Of a stretch of DNA of 64,000 bases, positions 8,296 to 17,777 are shown piece after piece (the first letter of the stretch is position 1; each line of letters opens with the position of its first letter). The notes below the pieces were generated by a model. It was not told the origin of the DNA. It was given only the letters and a program-made list of their open reading frames with translations, and searched no databases. The stretch spans positions 186,001-250,000 of the forward strand of contig NZ_CP018155.1 of the NCBI RefSeq assembly GCF_001889045.1, read 5' to 3'. This DNA is from Tenacibaculum todarodis. Its GTDB lineage: Bacteria > Bacteroidota > Bacteroidia > Flavobacteriales > Flavobacteriaceae. A program made the position numbers and the translations under genes.

Positions 8296-8320
8296 AAATT
8301 TCACATTAAAATAACGTGTA

Positions 8321-9442
8321 TTATTTTTTAGCTCTAAATTCAGCAGGAGTCTTTCCAGTGTGTTTTTTAAAGACCGTGTAAAATGTAGATCTTGATTTAA
8401 AACCAGATTCTAGGCCAACGGCAGTAATTGTATATTGATTGTAATTACTGTCAGTAAGAAGTTTTTTGGCTTGTTCTACCCGCAATTCATTCATGTATTC
8501 TGTAAATGATTTTTGTGCACTAGAATTCATAATTGCAGAGAATTTACTTTTACTCATGCCAAGTTCTTCAGCTAATATTTCTCGAGTAATTTTACTTTCT
8601 GTAAACTTTTTATTGGATAAAATATAGTTATGAATTATTGTAAATTCTTCATCGTATTTATCTTCAATAGAGGTGGTTTCTTTAGTTGTATCGGTTGTTC
8701 TTAAAATTGCTCTTAAACTTCTCCTTTCTTTTAGTAAACTATATTGTTTAATTGATTGATAACCTAACCAGAAAATTAATAAAGTAGTGTAAACTCTTAA
8801 AGGATAATAGGAAAAAATAAACCCAGTAAAATTCATTTTTACTTTTATTGCTAAAGCTGCAAACCAAAGTAGATAGCCTAATGCTCCAATAACAAAAAAC
8901 AGATAAATCCAACGTAAATTATCAAATGATAGAATTTTAGGAAACAAGTTTTCCTTCTTATATAAAACATAAAATGAGTATCCAAAAACTCCTATAGATA
9001 TTATAAAACTAAAAATTTCTTCAATAGAAGTGTATTTTTCATACAAAAAGTTAAGTTTTTCAATGTTTGAAGTTCCAGAGTAGATTAGAATAAAAGAAAT
9101 TTGTAATAGTATTGCTAAGAAAAATAGTGGTAATATTATCCGTATAATTTTTATTGATTTATCTACAATTTCTAAATAATGTATTAAAAACATATAGAAA
9201 AAAGGTGCAAATAAAAAATGCCAAGGCACTTGAATATAGTCCAGCATAAATTTATGTTGGAATAACTCTTTTGCTAAAATCCAAGATTGTAAATTATTTA
9301 AAGAAATGGAAAGTATAGTAAGGCTTAGGTAAACCATACTTTTTACTCTTCCTATTTTGGAAAAGTGTAGGGCAATACTATAACTTATACCAAGTATAGC
9401 ACTTACTATTAAGAAGTGGTTGAATAGGGTTGTTATATGCAA
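8321..9442 (-). CDS. membrane-anchored AraC family transcriptional regulator
   Basis: 373 residues. About seven hydrophobic helices occupy residues 5-225, followed by a linker and a C-terminal AraC/XylS DNA-binding domain in the last ~100 residues. The first helix-turn-helix is ILAEELGMSKSKFSAIM; the second is in ITAVGLESGFKSRSTFYTVFKKHTGKTPAEFR, which carries the conserved F..F.K..G.tP.efR ending. This build (7TM-like sensor plus AraC domain) is common in Bacteroidota and probably senses a small ligand in or at the membrane. The target is unknown; neighbours give no strong hint. ATG at 9442 is 40 bases beyond the rsmE stop, and a separate promoter is likely. Confidence 0.88.
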   Translation of the reverse strand: MHITTLFNHFLIVSAILGISYSIALHFSKIGRVKSMVYLSLTILSISLNNLQSWILAKELFQHKFMLDYIQVPWHFLFAPFFYMFLIHYLEIVDKSIKIIRIILPLFFLAILLQISFILIYSGTSNIEKLNFLYEKYTSIEEIFSFIISIGVFGYSFYVLYKKENLFPKILSFDNLRWIYLFFVIGALGYLLWFAALAIKVKMNFTGFIFSYYPLRVYTTLLIFWLGYQSIKQYSLLKERRSLRAILRTTDTTKETTSIEDKYDEEFTIIHNYILSNKKFTESKITREILAEELGMSKSKFSAIMNSSAQKSFTEYMNELRVEQAKKLLTDSNYNQYTITAVGLESGFKSRSTFYTVFKKHTGKTPAEFRAKK

Positions 9443-9482
9443 TTTTAAAGTTCTTTTTCAAGGTGCAATATACAATTTATTC

Positions 9483-10190
9483 TTATTGGTTTATTAAAGA
9501 AATTGTTTGAACAGCAACTAAGCCAGCAGTTTCTGTTCGTAATCGGCTTTCTCCCAGTGAAATAGGTTGTAGTTTTTTTTCTAAAGACCTTTTTATTTCT
9601 TCTGAAGAAAAATCTCCTTCAGGTCCAATGAGAATTATAGTTTTTTCTGAAGGTTTTACGGTGTCTTTTAATAATTTTTTCTCTCCTTCTTCACAATGAG
9701 CAATACACATTGTTTCATCAGAATTTTGATTGATAAAATCGTTAAATTTAATAGGTTCATTTAGTTTGGGTAAAGTGAATTTTAACGATTGTTTCATAGC
9801 AGATTGTACAATTTTTTCTAATCGTTCTAATTTAACAACTCTTCTTTCTGAGTTTTGACAAATAATTGGCGTTATTTCATCGATACCAATTTCAGTAGCT
9901 TTTTCTAAAAACCATTCTAGACGGTCGTTGTTTTTAGTTGGTGCAATGGCAATGTGTAAGTAGTAGTTCCATGGTTTTGACTTAGTTTCAGTATTTACAA
10001 TAGTAGCAATGCATTTTTTGTCACTAGCAATGCTAATTTCAGCAGAAAATAAAAAACCTTTTCCGTTTGTAATATGTAAAATATCACGTTCTTTTTTTCT
10101 TAAAACTCTAACAATGTGTCTGCTTTCTTCTTTAGAGAAGGTTAATTGTTGAGTTGCCTCATTTATGTCTGAATTATAAAAAAGTTGCAT
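9483..10190 (-). CDS. rsmE: 16S rRNA (uracil-1498-N3)-methyltransferase
   Basis: SPOUT-class methyltransferase of 235 residues that makes m3U1498 in 16S rRNA using S-adenosylmethionine. A small N-terminal PUA-like domain (residues 1-70; HIVRVLRKKERD) is followed by the knotted SPOUT domain with IGPEGDF at 188-194 and LGESRLRTETA at 212-222, both complete. The length is normal for the family. Its ATG shares one base with the stop of the upstream acetyltransferase-like gene (TAATG), so translation is likely coupled. Confidence 0.95.
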   Translation of the reverse strand: MQLFYNSDINEATQQLTFSKEESRHIVRVLRKKERDILHITNGKGFLFSAEISIASDKKCIATIVNTETKSKPWNYYLHIAIAPTKNNDRLEWFLEKATEIGIDEITPIICQNSERRVVKLERLEKIVQSAMKQSLKFTLPKLNEPIKFNDFINQNSDETMCIAHCEEGEKKLLKDTVKPSEKTIILIGPEGDFSSEEIKRSLEKKLQPISLGESRLRTETAGLVAVQTISLINQ

Positions 10191-11308
10191 TATAAATTTA
10201 ATCTATAGGTTCTACGTCTTTTGTGTGTTTCTGGATTAAAATCTTTCCATAATTTATGAATAGCTTCATTGTCTTTTAATTCTGGAGTTCTAATACAGTT
10301 TTCAATTCCTAAAGGAGCAAATGTTTTAGTGTATTGGTCAAAAATAATTGCATGTACACCTTTGTTTTGATATTCTGGATGCACACCAATTAAGTAAAAA
10401 GTTACGTCTTTAGCTTTTTTTCTTGCTCTTAATAAATGAAAAAGGCCAAAAGGAAATAATTTGCCTTTTGCTTTTTGTAGCGCTTCAGAAAACGAAGGCA
10501 TTACAATGGCAAAAGCAACTAGTTTATTATTTCTGTCTACAACAAATTTAATATACTCAGGGTTTATAAAACTGATGTATTTCTTTTTGAAAAATGCAAT
10601 TTGAGAATCTGATATTGGGACAAAAGTTGATAGTTTAGAGTAAGCGGCGCTAAAGACTTCAAACATTTCATCTACATAAGGCATAATGTCTTTTGTCTTA
10701 GTGAAATCTAATGCCGTTAACTCATATCTTTTTTTAATAATGTTGCTAATTCGGTTAAAATAAACGCCATCAACATTATTAAATTTAAACTTATTCTCTA
10801 GATATTCTTTCTCTTTTATAAAGCCAAGTTTTTCTAAATGATCTTTATAATATGGATGGTTGTACCAAGTAATCATTGTGCCAATATGATCAAAACCTTC
10901 AGTTAAAACACCAGTTTTATCTAAGTTATTGAAGCCAATTGGACCTTCAACAAATTTTAAATTGTTTTGATGGCCAATTTCTTTTACTTTTTCTAATAAA
11001 ATTTTTGAAACTTCAATGTCATCAATAACATCAAACCAACCGAAACGCATTTTTTTAATGCCTTGTTGTTCAATTTCGTAGTTATTGATAATTGCAACAA
11101 CTCTACCAACTATTTTTTTGTTTTTTATAGCAATAAAAAAACGAGCATCTGCATTTTCAAATACAGGATTTTTAGTTTTGTCAAAGTTTGCTATTTCGTC
11201 TTTTATTATTGGTGGAACCCAATATTTATTATCTTTATATAGTGAAAAAGGAAACGTAACAAATTGTTTCATTTCCTTTCTTGTAGTTATTTCTTTTAAG
11301 GTTATCAT
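10190..11308 (-). CDS. GNAT-like acyl-CoA N-acyltransferase family protein
   Basis: 372 residues. It has the outline of a two-lobed GNAT-fold protein: an N-terminal lobe (ITTRKEMKQFVTFPFSLYKDN, then ARFFIAIKNKKIVGRVVAIIN) and a C-terminal lobe whose YLIGVHPEYQNKGVHAIIF resembles the acetyl-CoA-binding R/Q-x-x-G-x-G/A loop. Flavobacterial homologues are sometimes annotated 'GTP cyclohydrolase', for which I see no motif. Acceptor substrate unknown. It starts nine bases after the stop of the barrel protein gene and ends overlapping rsmE, so the three probably form one operon. Confidence 0.7.
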   Translation of the reverse strand: MITLKEITTRKEMKQFVTFPFSLYKDNKYWVPPIIKDEIANFDKTKNPVFENADARFFIAIKNKKIVGRVVAIINNYEIEQQGIKKMRFGWFDVIDDIEVSKILLEKVKEIGHQNNLKFVEGPIGFNNLDKTGVLTEGFDHIGTMITWYNHPYYKDHLEKLGFIKEKEYLENKFKFNNVDGVYFNRISNIIKKRYELTALDFTKTKDIMPYVDEMFEVFSAAYSKLSTFVPISDSQIAFFKKKYISFINPEYIKFVVDRNNKLVAFAIVMPSFSEALQKAKGKLFPFGLFHLLRARKKAKDVTFYLIGVHPEYQNKGVHAIIFDQYTKTFAPLGIENCIRTPELKDNEAIHKLWKDFNPETHKRRRTYRLNL

Positions 11309-11317
11309 TTAATGGTA

Positions 11318-12535
11318 TTAACCGTTTTTCTTTTTATTTTTTCTGGCTTCTTTTTTAGCTTTTTTCTCGTCTTTCTTAATTTGTTTTTCGAGTTCTTTTA
11401 CTTCTCTTTCTAGCTTTTCTTCTTCGGTTTCATCTTTTTTCTTTTTCTTTCCAAATAAGTTTGAGAAAAATCCGCCTTTTTTCTCTTTTTTTGTTACAGC
11501 TTTTTTACGTTGTCTTGTAGGTCTATCTCTTGTTCCATCAGTTTTAGAACTTGTTGTCGTTTTATTTTTCTTAGAAAATAAACCAAAACCATTAAATAAA
11601 CGGCCAAAGAATCCTTTTTTAGCACCAAACTCAGTAGTGTTATCTCTTTTAATTTCATTTCCAAATTCATCAATTTCAATAAAACCATCTTGATGTCTGT
11701 CAATTCGATAAGAAACCCCTAAACTACCATAAAAACCAGTAACATTTTCTTGAAAAGTTCCTCTTGCTGATGCGTTAAATTGTAAATTTTTACTGAATAA
11801 ATATGCCGCTCCAACACCTAAATTACTTTTGCTTTCTACATCGTTATACAATGCCTGATGTTCAACAAAACCAGACCAATAATCGTCAAAATTGTAGGTT
11901 GCTGTTACAATATGAGAAAACTCTGGTAAATCACTTCCAATGTAATCGTAATAAAAATTAGTTACTAAATTAAATTTATGAGAAAATTGATTTTGTAATA
12001 AAACTCCGGCTTTTGGTGTTATTCCACCACGGTTATGATAATCTGTTAATACGCTTCCAAAATTTGCTCCAGCATACACTGCTACAGCAGGAATTACTCT
12101 TTTCCAATCAAAAGCCATACGCTTTTTCCAGCTTCTAATTTCTTTAGATTTATCGGCATAAGTAGGTTGATAAACAAGATATTTAGCGCCCAATGTTAGC
12201 TGACTTATACCTGTTTCATTATAAGAAGATTCAAAAACATTTTTGAAAGCAATTTTATCTTTTTCGAAAGTTGTATTTACATTTAGCTCTAGTTTATCTA
12301 AAAAAAAGCTTGTTCTAAAAAGTAAATTTACACCCATTGCTTCTGGATTACTAAACAAAGGAACTGGATCTGCTTTTCGGTAAAATAATGTCGATTCTAA
12401 TTGGTAAACACCTGTTCCAACACTATAAGGACTTTCAGAAAATCCTGGTCTGTTAGAGTTTATAACTTCAGTGTATTGTGCCTGAATTGTTAACGAAAAA
12501 CAAATAATTAATAATAACCAACCTTTTTTTACCAT
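11318..12535 (-). CDS. outer-membrane barrel-like protein with lysine-rich tail
   Basis: 405 residues from ATG 12535, chosen because it begins MVKKGWLLLIICFSLTIQAQ, a clean signal peptide; the in-frame ATG 33 bases upstream would add charged residues before it. Residues ~20-285 are a run of amphipathic strands starting with NSNRPGFSESPYSVGTGVYQLE, resembling the 'MetA pathway of phenol degradation' type outer-membrane barrels. After residue ~300 the protein changes: a GFFGRLFNGFGLFSKK segment, a Thr/Ser/Arg-rich linker, a second GGFFSNLFGKKKKK segment, then ~40 residues of Lys/Glu coiled coil to the end. The tail is probably periplasmic and may bind nucleic acid, peptidoglycan or membrane. 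Function unknown. First gene of the operon with the GNAT-like gene and rsmE. Confidence 0.75.
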   Translation of the reverse strand: MVKKGWLLLIICFSLTIQAQYTEVINSNRPGFSESPYSVGTGVYQLESTLFYRKADPVPLFSNPEAMGVNLLFRTSFFLDKLELNVNTTFEKDKIAFKNVFESSYNETGISQLTLGAKYLVYQPTYADKSKEIRSWKKRMAFDWKRVIPAVAVYAGANFGSVLTDYHNRGGITPKAGVLLQNQFSHKFNLVTNFYYDYIGSDLPEFSHIVTATYNFDDYWSGFVEHQALYNDVESKSNLGVGAAYLFSKNLQFNASARGTFQENVTGFYGSLGVSYRIDRHQDGFIEIDEFGNEIKRDNTTEFGAKKGFFGRLFNGFGLFSKKNKTTTSSKTDGTRDRPTRQRKKAVTKKEKKGGFFSNLFGKKKKKDETEEEKLEREVKELEKQIKKDEKKAKKEARKNKKKNG

Positions 12536-12637
12536 AATGAGTTCAAAATTTTGAAGCTTTACAAACATACATTAAAAAAAAGCATTCTACAATGTAAGTT
12601 TTGTAACTTCTTAACGTTTAAATTGCGCTCAAATTGT

Positions 12638-12645
12638 TACTTTTG
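12638..12645 (+). promoter_or_regulatory. possible -7 box for the polysaccharide cluster
   Basis: TACTTTTG fits the Bacteroidota -7 form TAnnTTTG and lies 26 bases before the TTG start of the DUF4834 gene, in the divergent region shared with the barrel gene. No well-placed -33 TTG is evident, so this is tentative. Confidence 0.3.
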
Positions 12646-12671
12646 AAAGAATTATTTTATAAGATTAAGAT

Positions 12672-12917
12672 TTGAAAACACTATTTATAATACTACTTAT
12701 TTACATTGCATTTAAATATTTAGCCAGATTATTTGCACCATTTTTAATGAAGAAAATGGCAGAGAAAATGCAACAAAAAGCAGAACAACAATTCGGAGGT
12801 AAGAAAACACAACCAATTGTAAAAGAAGGAGAAACAATAATTGATAAAAATCCACAGAAAAATCAACAAAGCAGTAATGATGTTGGTGAGTATGTTGATT
12901 TTGAGGAAGTTGATTAA
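12672..12917 (+). CDS. DUF4834 small membrane protein
   Basis: 81 residues. One N-terminal membrane helix (residues 3-25), then a basic, Gln-rich stretch and an acidic end VGEYVDFEEVD. This matches DUF4834, a short Bacteroidota family with no assigned role. The start is TTG; there is no in-frame ATG before the helix. It ends two bases before the YfhO-like gene, and DUF4834 next to YfhO is, as far as I know, a recurring arrangement in Flavobacteriaceae, suggesting a shared envelope role. Confidence 0.8.
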   Translation: MKTLFIILLIYIAFKYLARLFAPFLMKKMAEKMQQKAEQQFGGKKTQPIVKEGETIIDKNPQKNQQSSNDVGEYVDFEEVD

Positions 12918-12919
12918 TT

Positions 12920-15310
12920 ATGGATTTTAAAAAACTAGTACCTTATTTTATAGCTGTTACAGTTTTTGTAATTGCTTCTTTAATTTATTTTAACCCAGTT
13001 TTAAGCGGAAAAAAAATTAAACAGAGCGACATTACACAGTTCTCTGGAATGGCAAAAGAAATAAAAGATTACAGGTTAAAGCACAATGATAAAGAACCTT
13101 ATTGGACAGGAAGTGCTTTTAGCGGAATGCCAGCATATCAGGTAAGTACTTACTTTCCTAATGATTTTATACGATCAATAGATAAACTATTACGCTTTTT
13201 ACCAAGACCAGCAGATTATGTTTTTCTATATTTCTTCGGATTTTTTCTACTATTAACAGCTTTAAAAGTTGAATGGAAATTGGCAATTCTAGGAGCATTG
13301 TCCTTTGGATTTTCAACTTATTTAATTATAATTTTTGGAGCTGGACATAATGCTAAGGCGCATGCAATAGCTTATATACCAGCTGTAATTGCAGGTGTTT
13401 TATATGTTTTTCAAAAAAGATATTTACTCGGATTTGTAATTGTTGGTTTAGCAATGGCGCTAGAAATTTATGCAAATCACCCACAAATGACCTATTATAT
13501 GGGGTTTTGTTTGTTGATTTTAGGTGTTGTGGAGTTTGTTGAAGCAATAAAGAAAAAAGCGATAAAAACTTTTGCCAAACAAGCTGCAATAATTGTTGCC
13601 GCAATGTGTTTAGGAATTAGCGTAAATGCAACCCGTTTGCTTTCTATGAAAGAATATGCAGATTATAGTACTCGTGGAAAATCCGAGTTAACAATAAACC
13701 CAGATGGAAGTAAAAAAGAAGCATCCAAAGGTTTAGATAAAGCTTATATTACTGAATACAGCTACGGAATTGCAGAAACATTTAATTTAATGATTCCTCG
13801 TTTTATGGGAGGAGGAACTATTGAAGAATTAGGAGAAAGTTCTGAGTTTTATCAAACATTAAAAGCAAAAGCAGGAACAAAAACAGCTAGAGATTATTCC
13901 GAACAAGTTTTTACGTATTGGGGAAATCAACCAATAGTAGAAGCGCCAGCTTATATTGGAGCTATAATTTTCTTCTTATTTTTTCTCGGAATTTTTCTAG
14001 TTCGCGGAAAATTAAAATACTGGTTAGTAGCAGCAACTATTTTTTCGATTCTATTAAGTTGGGGGAAGAATTTTGCTGGAATCACTAACTTTTTTATTGA
14101 TTATATCCCTCTTTATAACAAGTTTAGAGCGGTTTCATCCATACAAGTAATTGCAGAATTATGTGTTCCTTTATTAGGAGTTTTAGCACTTAGAAACTTT
14201 TTCTCATCAGAAATTTCTTCAGAAGAAAAGGGAAGTGCGCTTAAAAAAGCATTATATGTTGGAGGTGGAATTGCATTGTTTTTTATGCTCTTTGGGTCAA
14301 GTTTGTTTGCTTTTGAAGGTTTAAGAGATTCACAATATGCAGAATTACCAGAATTGATTGATGCTTTAATTTCTGATAGAAAATCAATGTTATTTAATGA
14401 CAGCTTACGTTCATTAGTTTTAATTGTTTTATCAGCAGGATTGCTATGGTTTTTCTTAAAAAACAAAATAAAGCAGTTGCCAGTAATATTGGTTTTGGGC
14501 GCTTTAATTTTATTTGATTTAGTTTCGGTTGATATAAATTATGTAAATAAAGACGATTTTACTGCAGCAAGAAAAGTTTTAAAACCATTTACAGCGTCAG
14601 AAGCAGACAAGCAGATTTTAGAAGATAAAACACATTATAGAGTTGCTAATTTTACAGTAAATCCATTAAACGACGGTAGAACATCGTATTTCCATCAATC
14701 AATTGGTGGTTATCATGCTGCAAAAATGGGACGTTATCAAGAGTTGTTTGATTATCAAATAGCCAAAAATAACATGGAAGTATTAAATATGTTAAATACT
14801 AAATACTTTATTGTTGGCGCAGATCAAGTGCAATTTAATCCAGATGTAAATGGAAATGCATGGTTTGTTCAGAATTTAAAAATTGTAAACTCTACTAATG
14901 AAGAAATGCAAGCGTTGGATAGTTTACAAACGAAAAACCAAGCTGTAATTAAAGGTGATTTGGTTGGGAAATCATTTTTTGAAAAAGATTCAACCGCAAC
15001 TATAAGCTTAATAAAATATGATGTTAATACCTTAACGTATGAATCGAAAGCAAGCCAAGAACAGTTTGCGGTTTTTTCAGAAATCTATTATAAAAATGGT
15101 TGGAATGCCTATGTTGATGGGAAATTAACGCCACATTATCAAGTTAATTATGTGCTTCGTGGAATGGTTGTTCCAGCAGGAAATCATACCATAGAATTTA
15201 AGTTTGAACCTACTGTTATTAAAACAGGAAATACCATTTCTTTAATTTCGTACGCGTTGTTATTATTAGTTCCAATTGGTTGGTTTTTCTTTGAAAAAAG
15301 AAAGCAATAA
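12920..15310 (+). CDS. YfhO family membrane glycosyltransferase-like protein
   Basis: 796 residues. About eleven to twelve hydrophobic helices (residues ~8-480) are followed by a soluble extracytoplasmic domain (~530-760) and one last helix before KKRKQ. The first loop contains SGMAKEIKDYRLKHNDKEPYWTGSAFSGMPAYQ, the acidic/aromatic loop region of YfhO/GT-C-like proteins. In Firmicutes YfhO helps glycosylate lipoteichoic acid; in Bacteroidota the acceptor is unknown but is probably an envelope glycan or lipid. It sits at the head of the polysaccharide cluster and overlaps the next gene by one base (TAATG). Confidence 0.85.
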   Translation: MDFKKLVPYFIAVTVFVIASLIYFNPVLSGKKIKQSDITQFSGMAKEIKDYRLKHNDKEPYWTGSAFSGMPAYQVSTYFPNDFIRSIDKLLRFLPRPADYVFLYFFGFFLLLTALKVEWKLAILGALSFGFSTYLIIIFGAGHNAKAHAIAYIPAVIAGVLYVFQKRYLLGFVIVGLAMALEIYANHPQMTYYMGFCLLILGVVEFVEAIKKKAIKTFAKQAAIIVAAMCLGISVNATRLLSMKEYADYSTRGKSELTINPDGSKKEASKGLDKAYITEYSYGIAETFNLMIPRFMGGGTIEELGESSEFYQTLKAKAGTKTARDYSEQVFTYWGNQPIVEAPAYIGAIIFFLFFLGIFLVRGKLKYWLVAATIFSILLSWGKNFAGITNFFIDYIPLYNKFRAVSSIQVIAELCVPLLGVLALRNFFSSEISSEEKGSALKKALYVGGGIALFFMLFGSSLFAFEGLRDSQYAELPELIDALISDRKSMLFNDSLRSLVLIVLSAGLLWFFLKNKIKQLPVILVLGALILFDLVSVDINYVNKDDFTAARKVLKPFTASEADKQILEDKTHYRVANFTVNPLNDGRTSYFHQSIGGYHAAKMGRYQELFDYQIAKNNMEVLNMLNTKYFIVGADQVQFNPDVNGNAWFVQNLKIVNSTNEEMQALDSLQTKNQAVIKGDLVGKSFFEKDSTATISLIKYDVNTLTYESKASQEQFAVFSEIYYKNGWNAYVDGKLTPHYQVNYVLRGMVVPAGNHTIEFKFEPTVIKTGNTISLISYALLLLVPIGWFFFEKRKQ

Positions 15311-16500
15311 TGAGAATAGGAATGATTTTAGATAGTAATTTTCCGCCAGATCCAAGGGTGGAAAACGAAGCTATTGAATTGATAAAACATGGTCATTCGG
15401 TATTGTTGTTTTGTTTAACTTATGGAAATGAACCTTCAGAAGAAATTATAAATGGAATAGAAGTAAAGCGTTATAACTCTAATAAGCTGGAATATAAATT
15501 ATCTGCATTAGCGTACACAGTTTCTTTTTATCGGTTTTTTATGCAACCAAAAATAGCGGATTTTATTCAACAAAATAAGATAGAAGCATTGCATATCCAT
15601 GATATAAGAATTGCAAAATCTGTTTTTAAAGCGAATAAAAAATACAAATTACCTATTGTTTTAGATTTGCATGATAATATGCCTGAAGTGATGAAATTGT
15701 ATCCGCATTTGCAGAAATTTCCAGGAAAATATATTATTTCACCTAAAAAATGGAAGCAAAAAGAGGAGGAGTTTATTAAAAATGCAGACAAAGTTATTTC
15801 TGTTTCTCCAGAATTTATAGACAGCTTGGAAAATAGAATTCCTTCGGCTTCAAGTAAATTCGTTTTAGTGCCAAATACAATTCGGAAATCGTTTTTTGAG
15901 GATGCTAAAATTGAAGAATCAATTCTTAATAAGTATAAAACTGATTTTGTTATTTTATATGTTGGAGATACTCATCTGCGAAGAGGTTTACAAACCGCAA
16001 TTAGCGCAATTCCGTTATTAAAAGATAAAATTAAAAATATTAAATTGGTAGTTGTTGGTAAAAACACAACAGATCCAATTTTAAAAAAGCAAGTTGCAGA
16101 TTTAAAAGTTGAACAATTTGTAGATTTTGAAGGTTGGAAAAATGTATCTTTATTTCCAAGTTATATTATGTCGAGTTCGGTTTGTATTTCACCTTTGCAT
16201 AGAAACAAGCAACATGATGTTGCGTATGCTAATAAAATTTTTCAGTATATGAGTTTTGCTAAACCATTGTTGGTGAGTGATGCAATTGCACAGAAGAAAA
16301 TTGTTGAAGAAAATAATTGTGGTTTAGTGCATTTAGAAAAAGATGAAGTAGATTTTGCTGAAAAAGTCATAACTTTTTATAATGACGAAAACTTAAGAAC
16401 AAGTTTAGGTGAAAACGGAGAGAGGTTTGTGAAAGAAGAGTTTTCTTGGGAACAAACATCAAAGAAGTTAATAGAGTTATACGATAACCTTAAGAATTGA
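15310..16500 (+). CDS. glycosyltransferase family 4 protein
   Basis: 396 residues, GT-B fold. The N-terminal Rossmann domain begins MRIGMILDSNFPPDPRVENEA, the typical opening of GT4 enzymes (acceptor side). The C-terminal domain has ILYVGDTHLRRGLQTAI (nucleotide-sugar binding start) and ends with the GENGERFVKEEFSWEQTSKKLIELY helix of this family. It transfers a sugar from a nucleotide donor to a growing surface glycan at the inner face of the membrane; sugar and linkage cannot be read. The start overlaps the YfhO stop by one base, and the stop overlaps the TTG start of the next glycosyltransferase by four bases (TTGA). Confidence 0.88.
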   Translation: MRIGMILDSNFPPDPRVENEAIELIKHGHSVLLFCLTYGNEPSEEIINGIEVKRYNSNKLEYKLSALAYTVSFYRFFMQPKIADFIQQNKIEALHIHDIRIAKSVFKANKKYKLPIVLDLHDNMPEVMKLYPHLQKFPGKYIISPKKWKQKEEEFIKNADKVISVSPEFIDSLENRIPSASSKFVLVPNTIRKSFFEDAKIEESILNKYKTDFVILYVGDTHLRRGLQTAISAIPLLKDKIKNIKLVVVGKNTTDPILKKQVADLKVEQFVDFEGWKNVSLFPSYIMSSSVCISPLHRNKQHDVAYANKIFQYMSFAKPLLVSDAIAQKKIVEENNCGLVHLEKDEVDFAEKVITFYNDENLRTSLGENGERFVKEEFSWEQTSKKLIELYDNLKN

Positions 16501-17777
16501 AAGCCTTAATTATTACATATTATTGGCCTCCAGCAGGAGGAAGCGGTGTGCAGCGTTGGTTGAAGTTTGTAAAATATTTACAAAATTTTGATATTGAACC
16601 TATTGTTTATGTTCCTGAGAATGCACAGTATCCTATTAAAGATGTATCCTTAGAAAAGGATATTCCTGAAAATATTGAAATTCTAAAACTACCAATTTGG
16701 GAACCAAATAGCATTTTATCATTATTTAAAAAAGATAGTAAACAAAGTGCGGGTTTTTTAAATCCAAATCCGAGTTTTGTTGGTTCAATTTTACAAAAAA
16801 TAAGAGCAAATTATTTTATTCCAGATGCACGTAAATTCTGGGTAAAACCTTCGGTTAAATTCTTAAAAAACTATCTTTCAAAAAATAATATAGATGTTGT
16901 AATAACAACAGGTCCGCCACACAGTTTACATTTAATTGGTCTTCAATTAAAAAAAGAATTAGGTGTAAAATGGATTTCAGATTTTAGAGATCCTTGGACA
17001 GATATCGATTATTTTCATCAATTACCATTATCAGAAAAAGCTAGAGCCAAACATCATCAACTAGAGCAAGAAGTTTTAAAAAACTCTGATGCTGTTTTAG
17101 TTGTTGGTAAAACAATGAAAGAGAATTATAAAAACTTTTCTGATAATATTCATGTCATTACAAACGGATTTGATTCCGAATTAAATGAAATAAAAGAGGT
17201 TGCATTAGATAAAAAATTCTCAATAACGCATATTGGAATGATGAATGCTGATAGAAACCCTCTAGTTTTATGGAAGGTTTTATCAGATTTATGTAAAGAA
17301 AATAAGGAGTTTGAACAAGATTTAGAAATAAAATTAATTGGTAAAATAGCTTCTGAAATTGATGAATCTTTAGAAGGATATCAACTTAAAAATATTGTAA
17401 AAATCGATTATTTACCTCATAATGAAGTAAAAGAATATCAACGGAAATCGCAAGTTTTATTGCTAGCTATAAATAATGTGCCAAGTGCAAAAGGTATTTT
17501 AACAGGAAAAATATTTGAGTATTTACAAGCTAAAAGACCTATTTTAGCAATTGGACCAGAAGATGGAGATTTAGCGGAAGTTTTAAATTCTACTAATTCA
17601 GGTAGTACTGTTGATTTTGAAAATAAAGACCAATTAAAATTAACGATTTTAAGATTATATTCTGCTTATAAAAATGGAGATTTAACTATAGAATCGAGTA
17701 ATATTGAACAATTTCATCGTAAGAATTTAACGGAACAATTGTCAATAGTAATTAAAGACGTAGTAAATAAGGTTTGA
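16497..17777 (+). CDS. glycosyltransferase, GT4-like
   Basis: 426 residues. It opens MKALIITYYWPPAGGSGVQRW, the glycine-rich acceptor loop common in Bacteroidota exopolysaccharide glycosyltransferases, with DFRDPWTDIDYF in the N-domain and a donor-binding part containing GILTGKIFEYLQAKRPILAIG, whose E-Y pair matches the usual EX7E region. TTG start at 16497 overlaps the previous stop, and the final TTGA again overlaps the wecB start. Tight coupling argues that the two transferases and wecB build the same glycan. The donor may be UDP-GlcNAc/ManNAc given wecB next door, but this is inference. Confidence 0.87.
   Translation: MKALIITYYWPPAGGSGVQRWLKFVKYLQNFDIEPIVYVPENAQYPIKDVSLEKDIPENIEILKLPIWEPNSILSLFKKDSKQSAGFLNPNPSFVGSILQKIRANYFIPDARKFWVKPSVKFLKNYLSKNNIDVVITTGPPHSLHLIGLQLKKELGVKWISDFRDPWTDIDYFHQLPLSEKARAKHHQLEQEVLKNSDAVLVVGKTMKENYKNFSDNIHVITNGFDSELNEIKEVALDKKFSITHIGMMNADRNPLVLWKVLSDLCKENKEFEQDLEIKLIGKIASEIDESLEGYQLKNIVKIDYLPHNEVKEYQRKSQVLLLAINNVPSAKGILTGKIFEYLQAKRPILAIGPEDGDLAEVLNSTNSGSTVDFENKDQLKLTILRLYSAYKNGDLTIESSNIEQFHRKNLTEQLSIVIKDVVNKV

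Larger units (their letters stand above)
8013..8320. other. 308-base intergenic stretch
   Basis: Between the AraC-type regulator and the DUF4159 gene, both on the minus strand. It holds a terminator-like hairpin (8096-8126), a 33-base near-perfect palindrome (8263-8295), and 130 bases of AT-rich sequence between them in which I see no convincing gene. Bases 8013-8095 should carry the promoter for the DUF4159-BASS-plsC group. Confidence 0.7.

Noticed and set aside
8196..8297. 33-codon minus-strand frame from a TTG through the 33-base palindrome, ending IIRKAEGV
   Set aside because: The start is weak, the first third is palindrome-encoded, and I recognise no family. It may be a remnant of a lost gene but cannot be supported as one.
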